In this document: piece by piece, positions 22,141-34,809 of the stretch
How the letters are laid out: each line of letters begins with the position of its first letter
Position numbering within the stretch: position 1 is the first letter of the stretch
Translations under genes and position numbers: made by a program
NCBI GenBank assembly: GCA_028554755.1
Contig: JAPTOF010000001.1
Span: 32,879,501 to 32,943,500 of the forward strand
Source: Cordia subcordata
Lineage: Eukaryota; Streptophyta; Magnoliopsida; Boraginales; Cordiaceae
Reading direction: 5' to 3'
DNA: 64,000 nt
Notes under the pieces: generated by a model
Database searches by the model: none
Seen by the model: the letters and a program-made list of their open reading frames with translations, nothing else
What the model was told of the DNA's origin: nothing

Positions 22141-24461
22141 TCCTTGAATCTTTCTTATTGTAGCATTCCATAATCATACCATTCACCAATTAAGTTAAGA
22201 ATTCATTCATTAAATATTTTGCATAACAATATATCTAGGAACTACCTAAATCCTTGCCTATAGCATAAAACTATCACTTATTCCTCGTTATCTTGTAGTA
22301 AAACTGTGCCGTCACCTATTCCTCGTTATCTTGTTATCTTGTAGTGAAACTTTCACCCATTCTTAGTTTTTTTTTTTTTTTTTTTGTGATTGTACATTGT
22401 TAAGCATTTTAGCCTCCAAACCTGTTTTGTTATTACATTGTTATTTCAACCCAATAGTATTTGTTACCAGAAAGAATTGTTGCTCAAGGGAGGAAGTTTT
22501 ATGAAGACAAATAAAGTTGTGTAACATGTCGAATATGATAAATAAATAAAATAAATTTTTTTATTTGTTTTAATTTACCTTTGATTGTAATAGTTTTTTC
22601 AACAGGCCAATTATCGATGCAAGGTTTTGTATGCTTTTGTTGTTAATGTGTTATTGTCTTATGGAATAAGTGCCGTACTGCTGAAGGTGGACTATTTCTT
22701 ATTTTTTTCTGATATTTATTTATTTACTTATTTATTTTTTTGGTCCAGATTCTGATATTTGATTGAGGAATGATTAGGTTGCATTGTGACATGTTTGTGG
22801 CGTAAAGGAAGCATAAAAAATTAGGAGAAAAGAAAGTCAAAGTGAAATAAAAATTTAAAAACCGGTTCAAAACTGCGACGAATTAGTATGAGAAATCAGA
22901 GGTATGATTTTATTTAAAACCACCTAAATTTAACAAGAATATACCAGTGTTAGAAATGACAAATATAAATTTATTTGTGTCATTCATTTATTATCTCTTG
23001 TATACATTTGGCGCACGAAAACTGATAAAAAAATAAAAATATTTGTTATTTTCGGAAACCAGTTAGGCATATCAATTCGTAAAAAACGTCTCAAAAAATA
23101 TCAATCATAGAATGATGAATGTGTGAGAGAAATATATATGATCTATATGGGACAAAGGATTAGGGAGTTAGGGTTAAGCAATTGAGATTATTTCTCCAAA
23201 AGTGAGGACCTAAAAAATAATATTGTAGGGGGATATAATTTAACTGGAGCAATATAATTTATACTGTTAATTAACGTTACTTTAATGCAATAACTAGTTG
23301 GGCAAATGATAGTTTTGAGGCTGGAACTTAGCAAAATACTTCCTCTAAAAAAATGATGTCCTAGATTCAAATTCCATGAGATGGGAGTTTGTATTTAAAA
23401 AAAAAAATACCATATGAAATTAACAGTCTCAATTTTTAAACATTTATAATAGAAGTTTTGAACTAAAAAAAAAATGACGTTTCACTTACCATTAAGTAAC
23501 AGTGTTAATTTTTTTGCTTATGCGGCATTTTTATTTTTTACATAACTTAGGTAGATTTTCTAGCATGGCATTTCAAATTTAGATGTTATATACCAAAACC
23601 AAATATAACCAAAAAGGAAAATTGGCTTGAAAAAGGGAAATGAAATAAATGTGCCCTCTATCGTGCCTAAAACTGAAAAGCTCTTCTCTCAATTTGCAAA
23701 CCAGAAATAACTTAGCAAACTACTCTCAAGTCACAAGTTTTTTTGTTAGTTTATCGTAAATTATTTAATTTTTTTACTTTTAGTATTTAAAGTACAAAGT
23801 TAACTATTTAAACAATTTAAAGTTTAAGAAATATATAAATTTTTATATTAGGCAAAAGAAAAGAGATGTAAATTTAATTTATATTCCCATAGCCAACAAA
23901 AAAATTACAAAAATTATATATGTGTGCATGTGCGTGATAGCTTATAAATTATACATTTGTATATATATGTTATATAGGAGTTAGACTACCATGTACGAAA
24001 ATTCACATGATCCATGAAAAGAAAAATAAATGCCATTAATATTTGAAAAGAAAAAAGAGTTGTCATGTAAACAAAGAACTAACACTGCTACTTAATAGTG
24101 TTAAAACTTCACCTTTAGTTTAATCCCTTCTACTAAAACTGGTTTTGAAGTTGAGATACTTAATTCTATATTTTGTAAAGTTCAAACCTCAAACTATCCT
24201 TTTCCTAACTAGTTTAACTCCCGCACAACCCACGAAATTAAATATTGATGAAATATAGATATACTTTTGTGAAATATAATTCTTGATAGAATTTTTAATA
24301 TCAATAATATTTTTTAATGAGAAATCTATAATAATTGAATAAAATAGTTAAATTGAGAAAATAAAATGAAAAAAAGTATGGACATGCCAGAAAAAGCATC
24401 TAATTATTAGGGAAAACATTTCACGAAATAATAACATGTGGTATCGATTAAAAAAGTAAGA

Positions 24462-24533
24462 AATATATATACGTATATATGTATGTATATATATACACAT
24501 GTATGTATGTATATATGTATGTGTATATATATA
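24462..24533. repeat. TATG/TA microsatellite
   Basis: Alternating TA with interspersed TATG and ACAC units (GTATGTATATATATACAC). Confidence 0.9.
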
Positions 24534-25617
24534 GACACTAACAGACATTTTACATGTTCAACTTTTACAAGCGTAAATTTTCCCGAAGTGCAATGTGATT
24601 TCTGTGATGAGAGTTTCATGTGGAAGCAATCATCAATTCTCTTTGCTGACTTTTGCTAGTATTTTGATCAATTGCACAAATAATAAGCAAAGCGAAAAAA
24701 GGGAAACCATTTCTTGGGGTTCCAATTTTCATCTTATACAAGAAATAACAATTTCAAGTTTCCTTTCAAAATACACAAAATTGTCCCCTACCAGTAGCAA
24801 AGTCACAGTGGAACATATGCATGTTATTTCCATCTTCAATGTGATCATTTTAAAGGTTTCTTACCGTATCTTTAATAATTTCTCATTTAATCGATTTCAA
24901 AGTAAAGCGTCAAGGGTGTGTCTCCCGTAAGAATGAACGATAGTATAATATATATCACCTTTTATAAATATCAACATTTCCAAAATAGAATTAGTTAGCG
25001 CAATCCTTTGAAACACAGTGACAAACATTAAGCACAAGGGCATTGCTTATAAGCCTAATTTAATTTAATCAACACTTTAACCCCTCCCAAATGGGGAGAA
25101 TGGAACCTTGTCCTGCAAGTTATCTCTCATCGACATTAAGCATAAGGGCATACCAAGTTATCCCACTATCTTTTGTTTCTTTGCCAAAGCTATATTTGTG
25201 TAGAATGTCTTTGGGAGCAAGTGTTTTATGAACAACAATGAGTGAGACTTTGCCGCAGCATTCAAACTCCGCTTATTTCTCCATCGATGCGCTTATTGTT
25301 TCTGGGGACGACAACTTATTTGATAGCAGAAGATACCCTTATGCTTTTTAGATATATTTTCTTGTCCGCTGACTCTATTCCCAAAGCCATATGATTCACC
25401 CTACATGTTTTTTTTGAGTGATGCTAGGTATTTTTTTTACCTAATAGCATTATCTATCAGTAAGTTTATTGGCATGGCTTGAATATAATAACTTCTTCTT
25501 TTTTAAGTTATTTTAAGGTTCCACATAAATTTCTTGCAATTTTAGAGTGACACGTAAGTATTTGTATCTTCTTTTTTTTCTAAGCTAGTTTAAAGTGTCA
25601 GATCAACGCTTGTATGG

Positions 25618-26040
25618 TATATATTAATCAAAATAAAATAAAATAAGTTAAAAAAACATCAAAATGAAAAATAAAAAACCAACAACTTACAAATTAAAAA
25701 ATTGAAACATTAAAAAACTAAAATTTAGAAAATAAAAAAATTAAGAAAGTTAAACAAATTAAAAAATTAAAGAATTATAAAAATTTGAAAACTTAAAAAT
25801 TTTAAATTTTAAAAGTTAAAAGTTAAAAGTTAAGAGTTAAAATTGAAAAAAACTTAAAAAATAATAAATTAAAATTAAAAATTAAAAATTTATAGACTTA
25901 GAGAATTAATGAAATTAGGAATTGAAATATTAAGAAATTCAAATACAAAAGTATGAAAAAATAGAAATTAGAAGTTAGAAATTAAAAATTAAAAAATTTT
26001 AAAAGATAAAATAAAACACTTAAATGAATAAATAAATAAA
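25618..26040. repeat. A-rich low-complexity block
   Basis: Long AAATTAAAAA-type text with few G or C bases and repeated words such as TTAAAAATT and AAAAGTTAAAAG. No ORF and no clear period. Confidence 0.75.
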
Positions 26041-26361
26041 TAGAACTTTAAGTAACAATTCCAACTGCACACTCTTTTTGTGCAACTATAATTTTCTATA
26101 ACTATGTCTCATGTCTATTATTAAAAAACAAAAATAAACAAAAAATGTACAAAGTAAAGGATAAAAAAAATACTAGTTTTTCAAACATGCACAAGGTCAT
26201 AGTTGGGTGATAAAAGTATATGGAGATGCACATTGCCTCTATCACAGGACCCTCAGACCCAATGCAAAGATGGAATAATAATGACGACCCAGACCCTAAA
26301 CAACACAGTCAATACTTGGCTGCCACTAAAACATCTTAGTCATAATTAGGTAGTCTTATGG

Positions 26362-26760
26362 CACTACTAGAAGATAGGCTTTTACTAACAGTTCAAATCG
26401 GTCTTTAAATACAGTTAATGGTGGATTTTGTGCCTACAAGGATGGTTGCTAATGGCCTGGTCACTAATGTGATTTAGTGACTGATTTGGAAGCAATAACT
26501 AAATTAGCGATCAAACAATTGGTCTCTAATTAAAATTTTTCGGTCACGAAAGAACATGATATTGCAAAGTTAAAATCGAGCAGTAATTTAGTTTAGCGAT
26601 CGTTTTGTGACCAATTTAAATCGGTTGCTAATTTAGCCACCGACACAAATCGGTCTCTAATTTAGCCACCGACTCAAATTGATCTCTGATTTAGTGACTG
26701 ATAAAAATTAGTCTTTTATTTAATTACTTAATTGGTCTCTAATCAAAACAAAAACTTTCT
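26362..26760. repeat. CACTA terminal and subterminal repeat region
   Basis: After the CACTACTAGAA end come many short repeats in both orientations of the kind AATCGGTCTCTAATTTAG and TTTAGCGATCG / TTAGCCACCGAC. Such arrays are the binding sites of the element's own protein in En/Spm elements. The flanking base triplet on the left is TGG. Confidence 0.7.
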
Positions 26761-29700
26761 AACAATATTATGTCAACTCATACATGTCATCACAAACTTG
26801 TAACACATATATAAACAAATACATTTAAGCATAAGAGCTGCAGTCCTTATTTTTATCACATAAGATACGCATTTGTATGTTCTAAAAGTTTAAACTCTAC
26901 CAATTTAAATTTGTTTTGATCAACATAACAATGTACTTTTTATCGACATAATAATGTAGTCTTGATCAACATAATAACATAGTTACTCATTAGTTGTGGA
27001 TGGATCCAAATATGGCAACTGAGTAGTAATCCTACTAATGTCAACATTAATCTCAATTGCTCGATCATTGTAGCATGTAGGTGTTGGAAGTGTTGCCCCA
27101 GTTAGAGTTGTTGCTCCATCTCTTCATGTTTACATACTGCATTTGCCACTGGGACAATATTAATTCAGATATCTTAGTTTTGTACTTCTCGAGTTGCTAA
27201 GAAATGCGAGCATTTGAGTATGCTTAGCAGAGCGAAGGGGTGAGGAAGAAGATGTTCGCTCACATTGTTTAGGAGTAATGATCCCTTCAAAGCTATCAAT
27301 GGGTAGACTAAATGTTGTATCTTCTTCACAACTCCAATTGCATAAAAAATGATTTTAGGATCAAAGTGATTATCTGACTGGTTGATGTTACTTTCTTCGC
27401 TCTCATCACATTGTTGTCTCTTCTAAGCATGAAGCTCATGATAATGGTCTTGAATATAATGAATCCACAAATACAATTAAGTTCTAAAGAACTAATCGAA
27501 ATCATGAAAACAAAATGTCATCCTAATACAGCTAAAAGAACAAATACATCACCAAGACTCTTTTTGATGGGCTAACCCAATCACTTTGCCCTTTATTTGT
27601 CTTATGTGTCTGCTCATACACATTGATCATTTTAATATAGGATTGACTTTTATCTATATAATGTAATACAACAATAAATATGTACATATCTAATAATCTA
27701 GGGAAGAACCTACATGTGCTGTTAGAGGGGTGCTGGCCCTTCCTTCCCCCTCTCACCCTCCCAATTTTTTGTCGTTATGATATAAATTTATTATCTTATA
27801 AATAAATTGTTGAGTTTGTAGTTTTTTACATGCTGTTAAAGTTACTTTTGACTCAATATTTTGTCAGCTCCTATTCGTCAAATGGGTTGGTACCTAGTAC
27901 CGTTACGATTCTTGTTTGGAGTAGATGAACGTGGTATATTTATGTGTCAAAAACAAATTCAAGGTGAATGAGAAATTAACAATCAAAGTTATGCTGTTAG
28001 TATGTTTATTTGCCTGGTTTGGTGAGTGTGCGATGGAATCCCACGTAAAAAGATTATAAGTTTTTCGCTCACTTTAAATATAGAAGCCTTATGGATAGCA
28101 CAAACCAAGCAAGTGGATGGAACTATACATAGTGGGCATGATGCTAATATCTACCACATGCATAGGTGTAGGAGTGGTCCACAGTCTTGTTCCAGGTTAG
28201 TCTTTTTTAGCAAAATCTCAGTCACCTTAAGCCGAATTTGAAAAAACGTAATAAAAATCATTTAAGGCCGGGGTTTAATATTAGGATTAAAGCCTAAGAG
28301 TTATGACATATAATAGAAAACAGTTTCAACCGTTACAAAATCTTAGCATTAACCCATGGATTAGATACAATTCATGGTGAATTATTAACAGGTCACTACT
28401 CTACCTCTATTATTGCCTCTTTCGCAATAGTTTGCTTACACTGAAATTTCTTGCATACATTTTGCATACTCTGCTGTATATTTTCATGAGAGAGAATTCG
28501 TCATTTTCCAATCCGCAGACTCTTGTTTGGCATGCGACAACTACACAAGGGGTAAAGTCGTTGTTTCTTGGGAGGGATACGCCTAAAACCTTTAGCATCG
28601 AGTGAAAAGGCGTAAATCCCTTAACAAGATCGATACATTTGAGCCTCGACTTCTAACTTCTACATTCTTCTTATTTATTTCTGCTTTCTAGTTTGATTAT
28701 TTTATTTTTGATTATTAATAAACATATTTAGTTTATACTTAGTTACTATTTATTTTATTATTCTATCTAACATAAATAACATGCCCCCAAACCCATTTTG
28801 AGCAAAGTAGAGCAATAAATTGTAATATTTTATTTTGGTTGGAAATTTAATGCAATAAATGGCAATTTATCTTTTTTAAGAATTGGTATCTTTATAAATT
28901 ATAATTAACCTTTCATATCCCATTTTTCCATTTTTACTTGACAAAAGTTAGGAGCTATGCATACTGTACAGTTTATTAAAGCTACCAAGTTTAATTTGGA
29001 GAAGTTTCGGCTGCTCAAAGCTTTGATTATAATTAATCAATTATGGAAACTTCTTCTAAACCATCCCTTTGCTAAGACCATCCTTGAGAGGCCAGAGGGT
29101 ACTTGAACAAGTGGAGGGATTTGCAGTGGCAACATTTTGCGTTATTCAACAATTATTATGTTTATAAATGAAGGTAATTTATCAAGAACGCAATTGATCT
29201 TTTTAGAAATTTTCAAATTTATATATATTGTCTAACAAGTGCAATTTTACACTAGTTAATATTAGATTAATATTTCTATTGATATAAAAGATTTATTATT
29301 CAATTAAATCTTAACTAGAACAACACTAGACCTTTAGAAAATCACACATACATAGTCATTCAGAAGATATATTGACTTTTTTCAAAAGTTTTTTTAATAT
29401 AATTTTTGAATGAAAAGTTAAAATTTCATTTAGAATACCATTAGAAAAGTGCTTTTTTAAGTTAAAAAATTTATAACTTCTTAGATAGTTTAAAAATTAC
29501 TTTTTAAATTTTATGGCTATTTACATTCGACTCCCCCAACATTTCATCTTGGGTCCGTCCCTGTAATAATCTATATTTGTATATGCATTTGAAACAAGCA
29601 ATTTTTCTATCCCATTGTGCTAGTTTTATGGAGCAGCCGGGTGCTTGCAATATGACACATTTTCTTCCCCATTTTCGCCGATTTGCTTTACCCGCGTTCT

Positions 29701-30300
29701 ATAGTCCCATCCAGTCGTCTTTCTTCCACATGTTAACAAGATCTACCCAATCATTTTACTCTAGTCAATCTAGTGGATAGTCCTTCTAAGCATTGTAAGG
29801 TTTAGCTTACCCAAATTTTTCTTCAGTAGACTTTCTAGCATTGAATAATACGTCTTCCATGTGCTTGCTATAATTTTTTTGTTAAATTTTGTAAGCTGTA
29901 TTCTTCTCATCGGGCATTGAAAACGTAACATAATGCTACTTACATTACAAGATAATGACATTCATAGGTATACATGAAAAAAATATTATTATCTAGATTT
30001 CAATTTAACATGAGAATATGAATTAATATTTATAGTCAATATTAATTAACAAGAAGCCTTTTCACATGATTTGTTTACAATCCTTAGGAACTTTTCCCAT
30101 GACACTCAAGGGCCCTTAAAGTGGCTCCTAATAATATATATGATTCGCATCTAACCCAATGTCCTCCTTCGTAAGGCTCGATTCTATAGTCAAAATAAAT
30201 TATAAAGCATAAAGGTAATGACATCAATTACTTATAATAATTAATTAATGTGGTGTAGTACATACTCTCACCATTTATAACATATGGTTGTTCTCAATTC
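26761..30300. other. Interior of the CACTA element, little recognisable
   Basis: Apart from the repeat at 28270-28640 no gene is supported. The minus strand at 27330-27000 has Gln/His/Met-rich text (VCKHEEMEQQL, HATMIEQLRLM) that resembles the coiled-coil end of CACTA second proteins, a weak match. The rest is AT-rich with short direct words and no frame above 75 codons that looks real. Confidence 0.35.
28270..28640 (+). repeat. Dispersed repeat, inverted relative at about 46700-46800
   Basis: The stretch with CTTGGGAGGGATACGCC followed by CCTTTAGCA and GTAAATCCCTTAA matches, in reverse orientation, the region 46725-46800 (GGGATTTACACC, GCTAAAGG, GGCGTATCCCTCCCAGG). The two share order and spacing, so they are copies of one element, perhaps an LTR fragment. 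No borders could be set. Confidence 0.6.
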
Positions 30301-30431
30301 TCAAGATTTAAAGAATAAGGCAAAGGGGCACCTTGAGCTTTGCCATTGGTCAGCTCTCTTGATGTATCGTCATTGTCATCAGAGTCACTATCATAGTATT
30401 TTTGGATAAAAAAGAGTCATATAGTAGAAAA

Positions 30432-30774
30432 TCAATTATTGGTAAGATATACACAATTTATCAAAATATACATGAATATAATATTTACCTTAGGTGTAAG
30501 ATAAACACATGTTATCAAAGTATATATGATATAACATCTACCTTGTAAAGGTGCAAAAAGATAACGAAGTATGTCAGAGGGTGGTGTCTGCATGAGCGGA
30601 CAAATGTGACCCTCTTGTGTGAGGAATAAATGGTTCAGCCTCTCCAACAGATAAATATGCGGGTGGTTGTACTCCAACATCATGTAAGGTGTTTGAACTA
30701 TCCACCCTACCATGTGATCTTGACCTAGACACTAAAGATCTAATAAGGCATTTTTCCAATATACCCCATTGCAT
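30432..30774 (-). pseudogene. Possible second CACTA protein, fragment
   Basis: Overlapping short minus-strand frames (VSRSRSHGRVDSSN and DVGVQPPAYLSV). Their place downstream of DUF4216 is where CACTA elements have the exons of their second (TNP1-like) protein. No family motif is certain. Confidence 0.3.
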
Positions 30775-31093
30775 TTATATATTATTATGAAGCTTGTACA
30801 ATGCATATAAATATAAAAGATGTGATTTTGATTTACCATGCAAATATAATTAAGAAGATTATGAGATAGCATGAAAATTAATGAGATTAAGCATAAGAAA
30901 GGGTCAATTATTAGTGATTACAGATTACAAATAATACCAAAATTAGTGAAATTCATCATCACTATCCCCATCAAAATATTCATCTTCAAAGACTTCATTA
31001 GAGTCATCTTTATCATCATCAATATCTTTTTCTTTATCTTCTCCATTACCCCTTTTTGAAGTTCTTCATCTTCTTTTATGAGGAATTAAGTTT

Positions 31094-31660
31094 CTAGACT
31101 AACGATATATTTGTATCAACTTCTTCATCTTCTTCCCCTCCATCATAAATAATATCAAAACTATCCAAGTCAACGTCAGTACTATTGTGAATTGGCTCTG
31201 ACACTTCATCATCTTGATAAACATCATGAAGATTGTTGTATTCATTGTCATCCAAATTAAGATTTATAGTTTTAGGAAACATCCTTCGTGCTTTCATCTT
31301 GCAAAATGTCTAACACTTTTCCCTCCGAATTGTATAAGAAGTATTATACACTTGTTAGGGTTGGGATGCTAATATAAATAGCCCACAAGCACTAATCCTT
31401 GATTTGTGGTTCACATCTACGAGGCCATATTTGGGGTGAACTGACGTCCCATTTTGTAATCAACCCATCTAAATTTGAATAATGTAATTAGATTAAAGTC
31501 AACATAGTGCAATTGGATGATCACCTCAATTGCATCATAATAGTCACACTCGGATTCATCATATAAGCTTTCTCATGCACGTACACCATAATTTTGTATT
31601 TCGTCCATTTCCCTTGGTGTCGAACTTGTAACCATTCACAAAATATCATAGATAGCTAAT
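31094..31660 (-). pseudogene. CACTA DUF4216 region and acidic tail
   Basis: From 31660 the minus strand reads NGYKFDTKGNGRNTK, then YYDAIEVIIQL and LFKFRWVD, then YGLVDVN and FILASQP. These are the DUF4216 landmarks in order, spread over shifted frames with stops. The open frame at 31297-31094 follows (67 aa) and is rich in Asp and Glu (DGGEEDEEVDTN), as usual at the end of that protein. Confidence 0.75.
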
Positions 31661-32009
31661 AATATCTCTACCTAGATCAAGGATCAAGTACTTTAATTGC
31701 TAATGTTAATGTTGTCTTTTAACACCTTGGTATGACACCAACAAATGAGGGTTTTTTCTTTTCTTTTCTTTTTTCATGTAACACTGCAAGATGATCATCA
31801 CTGTGAGTACGACTTCTTTTATGCATTTTATTGTAAAAATTCCTGTGTTAAGAAAACAAAAATGAAATAATAATATTATTAACTTAGATATTATTTCTAT
31901 TTGAAAACAAATAAATGAACTAAGATTTGAATTTTCTTACTCTATATATTGGTGAATTAGTTCCATACTACAATTGTGAAGAACATATAATTAATTGGGT
32001 AGCAACGAA

Positions 32010-33290
32010 CTCTTCATCAGTCAAATATCGAGATATCCTTTGCTTGACTTGGCGCCTTGGGTATGTGAAAGTTGAGAGCCTCCCATTTGTTTCCCACTTC
32101 TCCACCATCATCATTCCTTAAAATTTGATTTCTCTTTGTGGACATATGAAACCCAAGATAATTAAAATATAATTGAGATGTTTCTTGGATTAAGTATACC
32201 TCTATCTTAGATCCTTCCATAGAAGCCTTATTCCTAACTTTTTTCCTCCAATTCCCGTTACACCTATAAAAATATTTCATCTTAAGAGATGACCATTGAA
32301 TTTAAAAGTGAATACAATGTAATTGGATACGGAATTAACGTTCAGATACATACATCCAACGATATTGTACAAGACCACCTACTTTCACTTCATAAGGCAA
32401 ACGGATTGGTAGATGTTCCATTGAGTTGAAAAATCCTAGTGGAAAGACTTTCTCAATCTCGCAAAAAAATTTTGGGATGTTAGCCTCCATCCTTACTGTG
32501 TGGTTTACCTTCAAGGTTGTACAGAGTCACAAACGAGTATGCTAAACTCAGTTATTACTACCTATATGGGTTGTAACAACAATTTACAAAAAGCAATTGG
32601 CAACAATCTCTCCATAAATACATGACAATTGTGTATTTTTAAACCATGGAACGTCAAATCATTCATATTGAGACTTTTGACAATATTTGATGCATGGCCA
32701 TCTTGCTTTCTATTCATTCAGTGACAGGACATATTCCGCTTTGGGCACTTTTGTTTTATTTGGCATTTTTTCGAAATACAAATGCAACTTGTCATATTTA
32801 TTATATTCTACCACATCTTTACTAGCCTTTACATTGTTTTTACTCTTGTCCTTTATATTCATCATTGTATTGACCATATTACCGAAAGCATTTTTTTCTC
32901 AATATGCAACAAATTCCACAACTTGGGCACTTTTGATTTTGTGATGTTTTGCTAAACTTGGTTAGCTCAAAACATTCTAATCAAGGTAGCACCTGATCAC
33001 TCATCAACCAAAGTAGAGAAGTATCATCTTCAACCCTATTTTTCTTGAAAACATGTCTTTAATTTTTATTTGAATGGGCTTAAGGAAAATTTCACGATAA
33101 CAATAAAAAATTGAAGTCTTACACTAGTTTTCAAGGTAAATGCCTTGACAACTCCATGTAATAAGGATAACATATTTTCTCATGAGTACTCCAACCCAAC
33201 ATCATTCTACATATTGGAAAGTCAGTATTATACACTTTAGGGCAGCCTTCAATATTAAAATTTACAGTTTTGGACACATACAAATGTAAG
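32010..33290 (-). pseudogene. CACTA transposase remnant (TNP2 and DUF4218)
   Basis: TNP2 text is visible at 33220-33170 (NTDFPICRMMLGWSTHEKIC). DUF4218 is clearer: GHASNIVKSLNMNDLTFHGL and KIHNCHVFMERLLPIAF near 32700-32600, then SMEHLPIRLPYEVKVGGLVQ and YRWMY near 32430-32345, then RNKASMEGSKIEVYLIQE near 32240 and KRNQILRNDDGG near 32120. The enzyme of the family cuts and joins the CACTA ends. Frameshifts and missing N-terminal parts leave no function. Confidence 0.82.
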
Positions 33291-33719
33291 GGCCTTTTTC
33301 AATTAACCAAGCTGAACATAAATGTTGCCGAGGGCCTAAAACGGGAAAAAGATTCATTTTTTGAAATAGAATTGAGAAGAAAACATACAAGAGATTTGAA
33401 ACTAGATAGCAACTGCAGACATTCTTACGTTTAATGCCTCACAATTTTCAAGGTGAACCTCCAAGACATTCATAAAAATTTACAAAGCACTTAGATCTCC
33501 TAGTTTAAGTTAAACTGTAGTTTATATAGTTTACGATGAATTAAATGACTTATAGTGTGTTTGGAATTATTTTATCTTAAGATATTTATTCTATTAAAAT
33601 TTGGAGATATCTTAGTACTAAACACTTATGCAACATTTTCAAATACAAAAACTCATAGTGCATCTTTGTACTTTATTAATAAAAATCATATTATATTATG
33701 CACACACATATACATATAC

Positions 33720-33756
<37 letters not shown>

Positions 33757-34149
33757 GTTATTTTGACCCCCCTTGATTAGATTTCTGGCTCTATTACTTT
33801 CAATATGTAGACGACTTCAATACCGTTAACAATATTTTCTTTTTGATACATCCTTTTGATATGGTCTTTTCAGTGTCATCACAAGCCACCCTTAATCTGT
33901 GATCAACATCAATGAGAGTCTGGGAGAAAAGGAACTTACATTTTTTGATATATTCTCAAAGCTAGGCCTGCTAATAAATGAGAAAGCAAGAAGGAAGACG
34001 TCAACTCCTCTGCTAATAAACCTATTATAGATTTCCTGACTTGCAATACAAATTGAAGATATGTACAAAAATGCTTAATCTATAACACACTTCTTCAATT
34101 AGTTTGCTCCAGGAATTCTGCCCTATGCACATAAAAGAGAAAATTCTAA
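33291..34149. other. Spacer with microsatellite, no gene
   Basis: No coding text recognised. Holds a CA/TA microsatellite at 33701-33757. The missing right end of the CACTA element and the 3' end of LINE B should both lie here, but neither border could be fixed. Confidence 0.4.
33701..33757. repeat. CA/TACA/TA microsatellite
   Basis: CACACACATATACATATACA followed by TACATACATACA and an uninterrupted TA run. Confidence 0.9.
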
Positions 34150-34163
34150 GACGACAAAAGAGC

Positions 34164-34694
34164 TTAAAGTGAATGGAGGAAAAAGAGCTTAAAGTGAATC
34201 TTATTAGCTTGAACAGCAAAACATTCACCTAGAGAAGTGGTTTTAGTCTCTAAAAAGGTCGGTAACAGTAAATGGTCTAATAAAAGCAAGGTTAAAAACA
34301 TCAAATCAAAACAGCAGGAAATTAGTTTCAAATTCCACCACTTCAAAAACATTACTCTCAACAGAGAAGGATCCAGGTTTCCCTTCCTAGTAACCAAGCC
34401 GTGTGGGCTGAACTTGCAACTCAGCAGATAAGCGTACACCCCTCCAAGTTGACCCCCCCAGTTAGCAAGAATATCAGCCGGGCGATTACCTTCCCTGTAA
34501 ATATGACCAATGGAACCCTCAAGGACACAAATAAGAGTCCAAGCCTTAAAAGCAAATGAGTAATGTCCCACGACTACCATCAACATTAAGCTTGAAATAC
34601 CCACACTTTGGCTTAAGCCATATAACAGCAAGGGTCTTCTCCATTCAAATAGTAGAGTACTGACAATCAAAGCCAGCAGGCCGAAACAGGTCAC
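34164..34694 (-). pseudogene. LINE B RNase H domain (RVT_3 type)
   Basis: The recognisable piece is HIYREGNRPADILANWGGQL, the C-terminal RNase H motif with its catalytic Asp. The upstream part (SVGISSLMLMVVVGHYSF) corresponds to the family's first strands in a shifted frame. RNase H would remove the RNA template after first-strand synthesis. Not functional here. Confidence 0.75.
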
Positions 34695-34809
34695 CGATCC
34701 ATTGTCGTTTACTAATCAAACCAGCCTCAAAGAGGGAGCGAACCTACTTTTCAACGTGCCACACAACCCTCTCCCAGCAAAAGGTAATTGCGTGATGCTT
34801 AACATCACT

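Larger units (their letters stand above)
22141..26361. other. AT-rich spacer without a gene
   Basis: No coding frame is supported. It contains a local duplication at 22272-22360 (TATTCCTCGTTATCTTGTAGT twice), a T-run of about 22 at 22365-22386, a TA/TG microsatellite near 24500 and a very A-rich block at 25618-26040. The frames at 24348-24659 lie over the microsatellite. Confidence 0.45.
26362..33290 (-). mobile_element. Decayed CACTA (En/Spm) DNA transposon
   Basis: The left end starts CACTACTAGAAGATAGG and is followed by about 400 bp of subterminal repeats. Coding remnants lie on the minus strand in the known order for CACTA elements: TNP2 text (33290-33150), DUF4218 (32700-32010), DUF4216 (31660-31330), an acidic frame (31297-31094), then fragments that may belong to the second protein (30774-30432 and 27330-27000). 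The opposite CACTA end was not identified, so 33290 is only the limit of recognisable protein text. A foreign repeat sits at 28270-28640. Confidence 0.75.

Noticed and set aside
22272..22360. CTTGTAGTG at about 22338-22346 as right end of the CACTA-like element starting at 22038
   Set aside because: The inverted similarity stops after CACTAC, flanking triplets do not match (ATT and AAA), and the sequence is part of a local duplication.
24348..24659. Frames with Tyr/Ile/Thr/His runs
   Set aside because: They read across the TA/TG microsatellite.
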